64,000 nucleotides of DNA from the NCBI RefSeq assembly GCF_033097365.1, contig NZ_AP028461.1, positions 3,844,001 through 3,908,000 of the forward strand, given 5' to 3'. Source of the DNA: Actinoplanes sichuanensis. GTDB lineage: Bacteria > Actinomycetota > Actinomycetes > Mycobacteriales > Micromonosporaceae. The position numbers and the translations under genes are program-made. Of the stretch, positions 41,139 through 50,378 are shown piece after piece (position 1 is the stretch's first letter; each line of letters opens with the position of its first letter). Below the pieces are notes generated by a model. The model saw only the letters and a program-made list of their open reading frames with translations. It ran no database searches and was not told the origin of the DNA.

Positions 41139-41510
41139 TCACATCCACAGCACGCCATCGTCCTCGTGTTCGCGTACGCGAAACGCGATCATCCGGCGCA
41201 ACAAATCGCCCGGCACAGGTTGACCGTATGGCAGTTTGACCGTGCCCTTACCGGTGGCAAAGCCGGCGAGCTCGGCATCGAACCCCTCGCGAGTGCTGGG
41301 CGTGAACGCGATGCTCGCGTGTCTGGCGTGACCACTGACCATGAAGAGGATCGTCCCGGAGGGGTGCACCCACGCCGGATGACCCCACTTGATCGCCTCG
41401 CTCGCCTCCGGAACCGCCTCGTGGGCCAGCGCCCGCAGCTGCTCAAGCAGCTCGCGGCCCGGTCCGGTGAAGCCGTCGATGTACTCGTCGACCGTCCGAG
41501 GTCTGGCCAT
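41139..41510 (-). CDS. DUF1801-family protein (YdhG-like)
   Basis: A 123-residue protein with the family pattern TVDEYIDGFTGPGRELLEQLR, followed by AIKWGHPAWVHPSGTILFMV and AFTPSTREGFDAELAGF. DUF1801 proteins are small single-domain proteins of unknown function, structurally related to a frataxin-like fold. It starts at ATG 41510. No link to the flanking genes is evident. Confidence 0.82.
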   Translation of the reverse strand: MARPRTVDEYIDGFTGPGRELLEQLRALAHEAVPEASEAIKWGHPAWVHPSGTILFMVSGHARHASIAFTPSTREGFDAELAGFATGKGTVKLPYGQPVPGDLLRRMIAFRVREHEDDGVLWM

Positions 41511-41725
41511 GGCGCCAGTGTGGCACGCCCTGCTCGGCTCAGCGCCCGCAGTGAGCGAGGTGTACCGGGTTCACATGCTTTTTCAGCTCGCCGGTCGACG
41601 GTCATCCTGATCGCGCACCGGGCGGTGTAGGGCGCGCCGTGACGCTGGGCGGGGAGCGAATCGCGGCAGAAGAGGACGGCCGCCTGGCGGGAAGCACGGA
41701 AGATCCCACGCCGGGGTGGCCTGCC

Positions 41726-42216
41726 TCAACGATGGGCGACAAGCCGTCGATTCAGCTCCGCGAGCAACGCCGACGGTCCAGGCGTCATCAGGCCGACGTC
41801 GACGATGAACGCGGCGGCACCCGAGCGTCGACGTACCCATGGCACCCACGCCGGAACGGCGACGACGATAGCGGCGTTCAAGCTCGTAGGAGTCACCGGC
41901 AACTCGGTCCACGGGCCGGCGAAACGCAGCCCGACCGACCGAACCGCCGACCACGGCAAGAACACCGGTCGGCGGCGCGTGGCCGCGAACTCCAAGCCGG
42001 CGGCCGACGCGCGTATCCAGCCGAGATTACGACCGGCACCGAAGACGGAACCGGTCGCTCCGGCGATCGCCGCCAACAGCACCCAACTCACCGATTCAGT
42101 GAAGTCCCACTCCTCCAGCGACAGCCGATCGCGATCCCACGGAACAACAGAAACACGGGAATGAGGATCAGCGCCATCCGCAGCCACAGCCGCGACCGGC
42201 GCAGACGGAATGTCAC
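41726..42216 (-). pseudogene. Frameshifted two-helix membrane protein with PH-like C-terminal domain
   Basis: The N-terminal part (from GTG 42216) reads FRLRRSRLWLRMALILIPVF and continues to RGIAIG, a basic start plus membrane helix. The second part, in another frame, begins LSLEEWDFTESVSWVLLAAI and continues through a second helix to a PH-like domain (LEFAATRRRPVFLPWSAVRS). The frames join near 42122-42126, where one C appears missing (GGCTG for GGCCTG). The downstream frame stays open upstream, but that part is not membrane-like and reads as shadow. The gene is broken or the base was miscalled. Confidence 0.6.
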
Positions 42217-42379
42217 CGCGTCGCCGGCCGGCGGTATCGACCGCTCCAGCCGAATGTTCCGCCGAGGCGATCGAGCTCAACATCGATGCTTCCGATCCGG
42301 CGGCTGATCACCGCGACCTGATCAGGACGGCAGTCGAGGTCGAGACCTCGATCGGTGTCCGGCTGCCTATCATCGCTGG

Positions 42380-42985
42380 ATGACCGATATCTATTGGCCA
42401 CGTCCGTCGCTTCCCGACCGCTTGGAACGCGACCCGGGGCGGGTCGCTTTCCTCATTCCAGGTGGTGGGTACTCTACCGAACGGCCGTTGCTGCATTTTG
42501 CTCGCGCGGTGTTCATGAGGCACGGCTGGACTACCCAAGCGGTCTGGTGGCCCCAACACCCGCCACAGCGCGAGGGCCAGGACCTTCGCGCCTGGTTCAC
42601 TCAGCTGCGATCGTTCGTGAACGAACACGTGAGCCAAGCTCTCAGCGCTGAAGCCGCACCGAAGATCGCCTTGGTCGGTAAGTCGATGGGCGCGTTCGCC
42701 GCTTCGCTGGCAGCCGACCGCGGCCTGCCCGGCATTTGGTTGACCCCGGTGCTGCGAGATTCAGAGGTGCCCGACGACCTACGTCGCAGCGCGGCGCCGT
42801 TCCTGCTGGTAGGCGGCACTGCCGACCCTTCCTGGGACACCGGGGTGGCCCGCAGTTTCGGCCAGCCGTTCTACGAGGCGCATAACGCTGATCACGGCTT
42901 GGAGACCGCCGAGGACCCGGTGAACTCCGCAGACATTCTCCGGCGCGTAACGATTGCCATGGACGAATTCGTGAGCCACCTTTAG
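42380..42985 (+). CDS. Alpha/beta-hydrolase-fold protein
   Basis: A 201-residue hydrolase. An oxyanion-type GGGY (residues 28-31), the nucleophile elbow GKSMGAF (about S102), Asp in GGTADPSWD and His in NADHGLE make a complete triad. A TATCAT box six bases before ATG 42380 suggests a leaderless transcript. It resembles small dienelactone-hydrolase-like or KANL3/Tex30-type proteins; substrate unknown. Confidence 0.8.
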   Translation: MTDIYWPRPSLPDRLERDPGRVAFLIPGGGYSTERPLLHFARAVFMRHGWTTQAVWWPQHPPQREGQDLRAWFTQLRSFVNEHVSQALSAEAAPKIALVGKSMGAFAASLAADRGLPGIWLTPVLRDSEVPDDLRRSAAPFLLVGGTADPSWDTGVARSFGQPFYEAHNADHGLETAEDPVNSADILRRVTIAMDEFVSHL

Positions 42986-43385
42986 AGTCTGGCGAACCCG
43001 CCTGTAGGTAACGCATCATGATGCACTCCCTGACGGATTCCACCGGCTGGGCGGGCGCGGGCTCACAAGGGATGAATCCTGCTCCGACGACATGGACACA
43101 TCATTACCGGCACTCGCGACCTCACCGGCGGTGCGCCCCGACCGCGACCAGCTCGGAGCACCTGGCGACGCCTTCTCCGCGGCAGATCCGCGTGTTCTCG
43201 GTGGGCTGTCAGGCGTCAGTCGTATACCTGCCGGTAAATCGTTTACGTTCTGCGGCGGATCATCACGAGGCCCGGGTGGCGTACCTGCGCGAGGATCACG
43301 GTCCGCGCCGGGACGTGTCACGCCGGGACCGGCCGTGTCAGGGTGGTGGCGGTGCCGTGTCAGGCCGGTCCCTGATGGTGGGCGC
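42986..43385. promoter_or_regulatory. 400-nt intergenic region with three CGTGTCA direct repeats
   Basis: No convincing gene. CGTGTCA occurs at 43313-43319, 43334-43340 and 43356-43362, spaced 21 and 22 bp, that is two helical turns, upstream of the hydrolase start at 43386. This looks like a cooperative activator or repressor array; the regulator is unknown. The rest of the region shows nothing I can interpret. Confidence 0.45.
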
Positions 43386-44174
43386 ATGACGAAGAGCATG
43401 GTTGACGTTGACGACACCGCCCTGGCCGTGACCGACAGCGGCGGCGACGGCGTCCCGGTCGTGTACCTGAACGGGCAGTTCGCGACGCAGGGGTACTGGC
43501 GGCGGGTGGTGGCCGAGCTGGGCACGCACGACTGGCGGCACATCACCTTCGACGAACGCGCCCGCGGCAAGTCGCAGCGGTCGGCTGACTACTCGTTCGA
43601 GGCCGCCGTTCGGGACGTGGACGCGGTCCTTGATGCCCGGGGCGTGCGGCGGGCGCTGGTGGTGGGCTGGTCGTACGGGGCGTTCGTGGGGGCGCACTGG
43701 GCCGGCCGCAACCCGCAGCGGGCGATCGGCGCGGTGCTCGTTGACGGCGCATACCCTTACGACTGGCTGGACGAGGCGATGGAGCGGCGGATCCGCGCCC
43801 TGTTTCGCCGGATGGGCTGGTTCCTGCCGCTGCTGCGCCCGACCGGGCTGGCCCCGCGGATGAGCGCCGACCAGCAGGCGGACAGCAACATCGAACTCGG
43901 CGTGATCTCCCGTGAGCGCGAACTCGGACCGGTGCTGGAGGCGATCACCGTGCCGACGCGCTACGTGGTCGCCTCCGGCGCTTCGCTCGGCAGTAAGGGC
44001 GACGAGCAGGAACGGATCCGGACCAGCCTGGACCGGGTGACGGCCGGCAACGGCAACATCCGGGTCAGCGCGAAGGTCGACAGCAACCACGGCGCGATCC
44101 TGAAGAAGGACTTCGCCGCGGTCGCCGCCGCGGTGCGGGAGGTGGCACGTCTGGATGTGGCGGAAAAGGCGTAG
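43386..44174 (+). CDS. Alpha/beta-fold hydrolase
   Basis: A 262-residue canonical alpha/beta hydrolase: oxyanion region VVYLNGQFA, FDERARGKSQR after strand 4, nucleophile GWSYGAF (about S96) and His in DSNHGAIL. The lid region is helical (AMERRIRALFRRMG). ATG 43386 is chosen because the open frame upstream runs through the repeat array and is not protein-like. Substrate unknown; esterase or haloalkane-dehalogenase-like activity is possible. Confidence 0.87.
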   Translation: MTKSMVDVDDTALAVTDSGGDGVPVVYLNGQFATQGYWRRVVAELGTHDWRHITFDERARGKSQRSADYSFEAAVRDVDAVLDARGVRRALVVGWSYGAFVGAHWAGRNPQRAIGAVLVDGAYPYDWLDEAMERRIRALFRRMGWFLPLLRPTGLAPRMSADQQADSNIELGVISRERELGPVLEAITVPTRYVVASGASLGSKGDEQERIRTSLDRVTAGNGNIRVSAKVDSNHGAILKKDFAAVAAAVREVARLDVAEKA

Positions 44175-44529
44175 AGCGACGGGCTGGCCGATCGCGGCAT
44201 TGCATGATTCCTGGCCGAACTCTCACTGTCCGTGCCGGCTTACGACGCGTCAGTCGAAGTCGTGGCTCCTGCCGAATGGCGGGACCGTCACCGTGGAGGT
44301 GGTGAACGGGTCGGTGGAGATCTTCGGCGACTCTGCGGGGTTCGCGACCTTGCCCGGATGTGCCCTGCACTCTCTGACGGCCAGGCCCCGAACGGGCCCC
44401 AGATCCACCTCGACACGGGTACCACCCCGGTGGACCTCGAATCCCGCTTCACTGATGCTCGCGCGCGATCCGCGCCGTTCCGCCCAGCGAGCGCGATCAG
44501 CGGCATGTGAGGGCGTTGGATCGGTGTGT
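44175..44529. other. Gap with a possible gene remnant on the minus strand
   Basis: No complete gene. On the minus strand a frame ending at 44250 has coding-like third positions from about 44450 down (GFEVHRGGTRVEVDLGPVRG, then VRECRAHPGKV, ending FGRSHDFD) but no plausible start, so it may be the C-terminal remnant of a gene lost next to the Imm53 gene. I recognise no family. Confidence 0.35.
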
Positions 44530-44874
44530 TTAGCAGGCACTACCTCGATCTCCACCGGCAACCCAGAGCCGGAACTGGTGGATGGCTTCACTGAGATTGA
44601 GCGGTCCGCAGGCAACTTCGAAGTGCTTGTCGACTATGCGGGCAACGAGCCAGTCGTGCTTGCTCCGGTGGACTTCGTGCTTCGGAAACGTAAGGTCATC
44701 CATCGCGGTTGCCTGCAGGTCGACTTTCAGGAGCCACCCAGGATTATCGAGCGTCTCGATCGACACGCCGTACTCGTGTTCCCACTCTCCATCGCACTGG
44801 GTGGCGTACCAACCCTGAAGCCAGGTGAGGGCGTCAGGCCCGTCGGAGTAGAACTGGAGATCTTGTCCGGTCAC
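44530..44874 (-). CDS. Imm53-family immunity protein
   Basis: About 114 residues with the Imm53 pattern: ALTWLQGWYATQCDGEWEHE, YGVSIETLDNPGWLLKVDL, and a second half with a conserved tryptophan (HDWLVARIVDKHFEVACGP). Imm53 proteins neutralise polymorphic or contact-dependent toxins and are usually encoded right after the toxin. Here no toxin gene is present; a group II intron lies directly upstream on the same strand. GTG 44874 is preferred; ATG 44904 would add ten residues. Confidence 0.82.
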   Translation of the reverse strand: MTGQDLQFYSDGPDALTWLQGWYATQCDGEWEHEYGVSIETLDNPGWLLKVDLQATAMDDLTFPKHEVHRSKHDWLVARIVDKHFEVACGPLNLSEAIHQFRLWVAGGDRGSAC

Positions 44875-44971
44875 CCGGCCATAATGCCGGAGGTAGCTCC
44901 GCATGCGCTGATCGGCACGGCCGGATGCTGGCCCGCCTGACCGGCCTCTGCCAGCAGCGTCGCGCGATCAG

Positions 44972-45828
44972 GCCGGGTAGCGACGGCGCATTGCTGCGCC
45001 GCCGCCCCCCTCAGAACCGGACGTGCACGATTTCCATGCATCCGGCTCAAGCAAGCCCGCGAAGACCGATTGAGCCGACGCCATACGGTGCCAGCTCGGT
45101 GAGCGGCATCGTCCTCAGGTCCGTTCACCGTCCCGAGGGACGGTGTCTAACTTGTCCATCGGTACTGGCTTCATCGTCAACGTTTCCGCGCAGGCTCACC
45201 TGACCCGCGTCAGCCCGCTTTCGCGGCCGGGCACCCAGGCCCGGTATCCGGCCAGTTATCCGAGAACCCCTGGTAGAAGGGACCAGCGATGCGGCTCTCG
45301 GTTTCCTGTCGCCTTTCGGCCACCGGCGTTCGCTTCTCGGGTCATCCTGTTCCCGCCGAGGAGTTGGGCCTTCCTCACGGTCGGCTTACCACCCACCAAC
45401 AGCAGGGTGGACCCCGTCGGGGTTTCCACGTTCCACACTCACGAGTTACGACCGGGGTGGGTGCCCTCTCTACTCCGGGGACCAGCGGTGCTCTCCTGAC
45501 CGAATGCCGTGCCCGGCCAGCGCCTGCCACCACGAGGGCGGCCTGTCCCAACACCCCGCCTCAACATCCCATCGCGCGGAGCCACTATTCACGGAGCATC
45601 AACGAAGGTTCACGCAATTCACCCGTCCGGTCTGCCCCTCACCCGTGACCTCCACGATGGGACGGAGATCCTTCGGCTTTCCCCCGGGCTTCGCACCCCG
45701 CCGTTACCAGCGACGCACGCCAGGGAAGGGGCCAGGCAACGAGCACGCGCCCGGGACTACACCACCGACATCACGCCGGTCCTCCTAACTGCGAGTCCAC
45801 TCGCAAAAGTGCGACCTCGTGTCGCAAC
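44972..45828 (-). mobile_element. Group II intron, ORF-less (ribozyme only)
   Basis: On the minus strand the 3' part shows a canonical domain V hairpin (45014-45048: GAGCCGGATGCATG, GAAA tetraloop, GCACGTCCGGTTC) followed by a domain VI-like stem and CTACCCGG near 44973. The 5' part starts with a TGCGAC/GTCGCA hairpin near 45827, then GTTAGGAGGACC and GTGCGAAGCCCGGGGGAAAG, as in domain I of bacterial introns. A perfect CACCGTCCC/GGGACGGTG stem (45126-45145) lies in the probable domain IV. There is no reverse-transcriptase frame anywhere in the roughly 857 nt, so it would need a maturase in trans. Ends are approximate. Confidence 0.78.
45014..45048 (-). ncRNA. Group II intron domain V (catalytic hairpin)
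   Basis: A 35-nt stem-loop starting GAGCCGG and ending CCGGTTC, with a GAAA tetraloop and a 2-nt bulge region, matching the nearly invariant catalytic domain V of group II introns. It is the strongest evidence for the intron. Confidence 0.85.
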
Positions 45829-46024
45829 GGCAGATTAGTGCACTGAAACAGTCAACGACCTGCTCGCCGGTCCCGTCACGGCACGCGATGTGCCGCGCAC
45901 CTGCGTGATCCTCGCCATTGAAGGTATGCATCATGTACTTGCTCCGTGCAGAGCGGTCCAACGCATGCGATCGAGGTCATTAAGTCGGTTGGCCGTGAAA
46001 AAAGGATGCGATAGCTTATATGGC

Positions 46025-47491
46025 ATGGCAAGCGCGGACCCGAAAAGTCCATATATCGGGCAATGGTGGACATCTGATGCGCCCGATCGAATCGCCTGGG
46101 GAACACTGACGGTCGGCGAGCGTGCAGAGCTCGAACTGCACGAAAAAATCGAAGGCCGATCCATGGGAGCCAATCATGATCTTGGCCAAGTTCCGATCAT
46201 TCACGGGTTGAGTGAGGGGATGCGCCTCACCCTCGTGGACAATGTCGAAATCGGTTACTCCACGAGAGGGCGCGGTAATATCACTCAGGGTCGCCGACTG
46301 CTCCTCGCGGGAACCATCTTCGTTGGAGACGCACACCTGCAAGCCCCGGACGAATTCACGTTTGATCGGGTCTCCTTTCGCCTGACAAACCTAGACCAAT
46401 GGGCGAACCGTCACATCTATCGCATCAGTCATGCGCCACAAGAAACACTGAATGTTCTTGATGTCCCCTCTCTCCAGGCTGACCTGCCGGGCGGTAGGGC
46501 CTATCTATTCAAAGGCAGCCGATACTCCTACAGCCCGGTCACGGAGGTGACTTTCTCTAGTCAGGAGTTCGTCGGGCTGGACCTATCAGAGCGTCGATCG
46601 CTGGACGATATCGAATACAGCTACATCCGGCCGTTCGAGCAGATGCTGACCCTGGCAACGGGCGCTCAATGTGAAGCCCTGGACGTGCGCGTCGGCACCC
46701 ACGACGGTGCCATCGATATGCTAGAGACATGGCCTGCTCGCGCTTATGAGGTCAAACGCCGCTGGGCCGAAAGCTCTGAAGGTAAACCAATGATTTACCA
46801 GCACATGAGATTCGGCCTGAAGTCAGCTGGTTCAGTTTCGGGTGTTGAGTTTACTGAAATTGTGCCCCGCTGGTTTGCCCTCCAGGAAAAGCTTTCAGCG
46901 GTGTGCGACCTTATTTTCTCCTTGCACAAAAGTGAGGCAGGGTACCTTCAGCAGCAGATGTTTACCATCGCATCTGCGATCGAGGGCCTACACCGTCGCC
47001 TTTATCCAAATCTGGACAAAAAGACGCCCCAAGCCCGTACAAGGAACCGAGAAATACTCGACGCTGTAGCAGCAGGGTGCTCGGATCATCGAGACTGGTT
47101 AGCAAGCATTCTGTCTACGGCGCATCGTCCGTCTTATGCATCTAGGGTCCGCCAACTTTTGGACCGCACCGACCACAGGATGCGAGAGATCGTCGGCGAC
47201 GAGGACGAGTGGAGCCGACAGCTTCGGAAGCATCGAGACGGAATTGGCCACGTATTATCGTCCTCCGCCGAGGATGACGAGTCGATGAACGAGATGGTTG
47301 CCATAATGCTTTCCGCGCGGTTTCTTGCCGAGCTGGTGCTGCTTCGAGAGGTGGGCTTTAGTGACGCCGAATGTCGGCAGGCCTTCGACAATAGATGGGA
47401 GGCCATTAATGTTCGCTCCCACATGCTCAAAAGCTTCCCGCAATGGTTCTCGCAGCATCTCGATCAACCTGAGGGCGATCTCGATAATTGA
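46025..47491 (+). CDS. ApeA-like anti-phage HEPN protein
   Basis: A 488-residue protein. The N-terminal half matches the ApeA N-terminal domain (YIGQWWTSDAPDRIAWGTLT; PIIHGLSEGMRLTLVD; HLQAPDEFTFDRVSFRLTNL). The C-terminal half is a HEPN domain: FTIASAIEGLHRRLYPNLD and an R-x4-H ribonuclease motif in RDGIGHVLS (about R404 and H409). ApeA proteins are known single-gene abortive phage-defence factors. The gene is clearly AT-richer than its neighbours and has non-GC third positions, so it was probably acquired. ATG 46025 is chosen because upstream residues do not fit the family. It lies next to the group II intron. Confidence 0.85.
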   Translation: MASADPKSPYIGQWWTSDAPDRIAWGTLTVGERAELELHEKIEGRSMGANHDLGQVPIIHGLSEGMRLTLVDNVEIGYSTRGRGNITQGRRLLLAGTIFVGDAHLQAPDEFTFDRVSFRLTNLDQWANRHIYRISHAPQETLNVLDVPSLQADLPGGRAYLFKGSRYSYSPVTEVTFSSQEFVGLDLSERRSLDDIEYSYIRPFEQMLTLATGAQCEALDVRVGTHDGAIDMLETWPARAYEVKRRWAESSEGKPMIYQHMRFGLKSAGSVSGVEFTEIVPRWFALQEKLSAVCDLIFSLHKSEAGYLQQQMFTIASAIEGLHRRLYPNLDKKTPQARTRNREILDAVAAGCSDHRDWLASILSTAHRPSYASRVRQLLDRTDHRMREIVGDEDEWSRQLRKHRDGIGHVLSSSAEDDESMNEMVAIMLSARFLAELVLLREVGFSDAECRQAFDNRWEAINVRSHMLKSFPQWFSQHLDQPEGDLDN

Positions 47492-47601
47492 CTCGATAAT
47501 TGACCAGAGCGGTGAGTTTTGAAAATATAGTTCTCAGGCCAAAGCCTTGGCTGGCGAATCGGTGCACTCATCTCGGCACGAGAAGACGCGGTCTGGAACA
47601 G

Positions 47602-48681
47602 TCACCGTGGTGCTGTATGGGATTTAGAGGCCCGCAATGCCTCAATCATCTGTGCTCGGAGGGCGTGGTCGCCGAGTCCCGGGATCTCGGAAGTGAGAGG
47701 TTTGGCCGCGGCGAGGGCGGCCAGTCGCGGGTCGGGGTTCAATACGCCGCGTAGGGCGCCGATGAACCAGCCGAGACCGTACGCGTGGTGGCGGTCTCCG
47801 GGACTTAGTTTGGAGGCTTTCCGGGACGTGGTCAGCCAGGCGCGGACCTGCCGTCCGAGTGGAGAGTCGACGGCGATCGAGTAGCCGACACCCGCGGCTG
47901 CGGCACTCAGTGCGTCGTCCAAGCCGAGCGTTCGGTCCAAGCCGAGTGCCTTCGCCTGGCGGCGCACCTCGGCGACAGCGACGCGGCGTTGTGTCGCCGG
48001 CCCGGCTGCCTGCACGGCGGCGACCAGGGGTGCCGCGTGCCCTTCGAGTGTCTGGTCGGCGATGAGTAGATCGCCGGGGTTGTACGCGACGGCGAACCAC
48101 GGCTCCAGTTCGGCGCACATCCGAGGTTCGTCCATCACCCCTCGCGGTACGACCACGCCGGTGATCCGCTGGGCGAGCAGCAACGCCATAGCCGTGCTGT
48201 GCTGGCTGTTCTCGCCGCCGTCCTCGTCAGGCGGACGGAAGCCGACCTCCCGCATCGCGGGCCACAAGCGTTGCGAATCGACGCCATGCATCAGCGTCGG
48301 GGCCGGATAGCTCGGCTCGAAACCGGTGATCAGAGCGCCGTCAACGGCGTACGCGAATGCCGCCGAGGCGTAGTCGTGTCGCAACACTACGATCGCCTCA
48401 GTGCCCACCGAAGCCGCGCTGAGCAGCAGATGATCTGCGCCGCAGAAGCCCACGGGCTCGATGACCACCGACCAGGATCCGAGCCCGATCGCCACGGCGA
48501 CCTGAGGGAAGTCGACCTCGAACTCCTCCAAGAAGTCGCCAGGATCCTTCTCACCGATGGTGTCCGGATACGCACCGAGGCGACGCAGTGCCTCCACCTC
48601 GTCCACCCCTCGGACAAACGTGAGACAAGCAATCTCTCCGAGGTCGTCCCAAAGCAGCTCGGCTCCCGCAAGATCGCCCAT
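47602..48681 (-). CDS. DUF6461-like hypothetical protein
   Basis: A 359-residue protein. The start region ELLWDDLGEIACLTFVRGVD followed by EALRRLGAYPDT, and IGLGSWSVVIEPVGFCG, fit the actinobacterial DUF6461 pattern as I remember it. The C-terminal half is helical (RRVAVAEVRRQAKALGLDR). ATG 48681 has TACCGT seven bases upstream (leaderless) and starts at the conserved region; the open frame upstream is not protein-like. Function unknown. Confidence 0.7.
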   Translation of the reverse strand: MGDLAGAELLWDDLGEIACLTFVRGVDEVEALRRLGAYPDTIGEKDPGDFLEEFEVDFPQVAVAIGLGSWSVVIEPVGFCGADHLLLSAASVGTEAIVVLRHDYASAAFAYAVDGALITGFEPSYPAPTLMHGVDSQRLWPAMREVGFRPPDEDGGENSQHSTAMALLLAQRITGVVVPRGVMDEPRMCAELEPWFAVAYNPGDLLIADQTLEGHAAPLVAAVQAAGPATQRRVAVAEVRRQAKALGLDRTLGLDDALSAAAAGVGYSIAVDSPLGRQVRAWLTTSRKASKLSPGDRHHAYGLGWFIGALRGVLNPDPRLAALAAAKPLTSEIPGLGDHALRAQMIEALRASKSHTAPR

Positions 48682-48991
48682 CCGCTTAACGGTAGTACCA
48701 GCGACTTCACCCCGGAGGCTCGTCAGCGGCAACTCCGCCACGGCACCATCAACCAGATGTCGGCCAGCGGTGGGCACAGTCTGCGCTACCTCGGAGCTGC
48801 GCCCGACTGCATGAGAGCAGCCAGGAGCACTTGTAGAACATGCCGACCGTCCTCGTCGGCCTACGCCTTGCGGCAAATGAGGACGCGCTACTCATACCCG
48901 GACAGAAATCGGCGTTTTCTAACGAGGGAACATGGAAGGCGGTGCGGATCGTCCTTCCGGCGCACTTCCGAGCCGGCGCACAAGTAGCTCC
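48682..48991. other. 310-nt intergenic stretch
   Basis: Between the DUF6461-like start and the end of the next minus-strand gene. Apart from the TACCGT promoter box at its left edge I see no gene, repeat or hairpin of note. Confidence 0.4.
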
Positions 48992-49891
48992 TCAACTGCC
49001 CGGCTGACGGCTTGCGGCGTCCGGATCGGTGCTCTGCTCGAGGGCCGTCCACCACTCCTCCAGCTCATCGACCCGGCTCTGGAGTGCGGCGTTCGCCGCC
49101 CGGGCCGTCGCCAGTTCCTCGGTCAGCGCACCGATCGGCCCGGAGGCGGTCAGGGCGTCGAGCCAGCCCGCGACCAGCCGATCCTCAGCGGCGACCCGGC
49201 GGAGCGCGGAGGCGACCACCTCCGGTGACAACTGAGCCACGAACTCTCTCGGGAGCGTGAGCAGGCGAGCGACCTCGCCGAGGCTCCGCGCGACGCTCAT
49301 CTGGCGCCGAAGGCGCTCGGCGGACGGCAACGCCGGTTCAGCCGGTGTCGCAGCCGCGATCGGCTTGGCGAGAGAAGGAGCGGTCTTCGACACGGGCTGG
49401 GGCGTAGGTGCCGGCTCCGGGTCAGGCTCGGCCTCTGACGGGAGTTCGGGAAGGTCGTCGCCCACCCAGGTGTAGGCCAGGGTGTCGCCCTTCTGCCGTC
49501 GGACGACATTCGGCCACTTGGGCAGAACCGCCAGCGCGCGGGGCCCGTGCCGGGCCCAGGTCTCGTTCCGGAGACCGAGCTCGGCCAGATGCTCCCGGAT
49601 CTCTCGCACCTTCAGCGGGACCGACGACTCGGCCAACAGGTGGAGAACCACCGCGAGGGGCTCTCGGGCGAAGACGGCGTGGAACAGCCGGGAATCGGAC
49701 AGAGCCAGGAAACGCAGCGAACCCCTCGTCGCGACGTGAACGCCGGCGACCCGTGGGACAAGCTCTTCCTCCCCGGTGTCATCCCACTTGACCTGATAGT
49801 TTGTCCCGTCATCCGCGAGGATCGATCCGGCTCGGGTACGGCGTACGCCGTACGAATCGGACACCCGGACAAGACCCTGATCTGCACTCAC
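48992..49891 (-). CDS. Hypothetical protein with N-terminal SH3/Tudor-like and C-terminal coiled-coil regions
   Basis: A 299-residue protein. Residues about 15-50 (GSILADDGTNYQVKWDDTGE, then EELVP) look like a small SH3/Tudor barrel. A winged-helix-like region follows (PLKVREIREHLAELGLRNET, then LPKWPNVVRRQKGDTLAYTW), then a Pro/Glu-rich linker and a helical C-terminus with coiled-coil potential (LATARAANAALQSRVDELEE). GTG 49891 is preceded at 7 nt by TACAGT. This suggests nucleic-acid binding, but I know no named family. Confidence 0.65.
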   Translation of the reverse strand: MSADQGLVRVSDSYGVRRTRAGSILADDGTNYQVKWDDTGEEELVPRVAGVHVATRGSLRFLALSDSRLFHAVFAREPLAVVLHLLAESSVPLKVREIREHLAELGLRNETWARHGPRALAVLPKWPNVVRRQKGDTLAYTWVGDDLPELPSEAEPDPEPAPTPQPVSKTAPSLAKPIAAATPAEPALPSAERLRRQMSVARSLGEVARLLTLPREFVAQLSPEVVASALRRVAAEDRLVAGWLDALTASGPIGALTEELATARAANAALQSRVDELEEWWTALEQSTDPDAASRQPGS

Positions 49892-50378
49892 GAATGCGAC
49901 TGTAATGGTTATCGTCGCGGCCGGGCCGCCGGCCGGAGTCAGCCCATCCTGGCCAGGCCCATCGGCCGTGTGCGCCCAGCACCGGCCTGGCGGAACGGCT
50001 CTGTCGCATCCGCCGATCGGATGGCCAGGCAGTGTTGACCGGTGAAGTCCGTTGCTCCGTCCCGTTCCCGGTCTCAGCCTCGATCCGCGTTCGCCGGGTT
50101 CCGATTCCCGGCCGAGGTGATCGTAGTGGCAGTGCACTGGTACCTACGCTATGGCCTGTCCTACCGCGCACGCCGGATTAGCCGGGCCAGGCGTCACTCG
50201 GCGTGACGACCCCTCGCCAGCCGCCGCGCGCTGTCGGCGGCAGATGAGTGCACATGATCTTGGATTAGCGGATCTTGGCTAATCGGAGGCGCGGTGGGTG
50301 TTCGTGGCGGCCGGCGAGTCGCCAGTGAGGTTGTCGAGTTGCCCCGCGGTCTTCCTTCGCGTATCCGAGAATTGATCC
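49892..50378. other. 487-nt gap
   Basis: Only short frames with shadow-like composition are present. I see no RNA gene, repeat or insertion-sequence end. Confidence 0.4.

Noticed and set aside
44250..44615. A 121-codon minus-strand frame after the Imm53 gene
   Set aside because: Its N-terminal half overlaps the Imm53 gene and has no plausible start; only the C-terminal half looks coding, so it is noted as a possible remnant rather than a gene.
45143..45838. Several plus-strand frames within the group II intron region
   Set aside because: They run antisense to conserved ribozyme structure and have no protein-like pattern.
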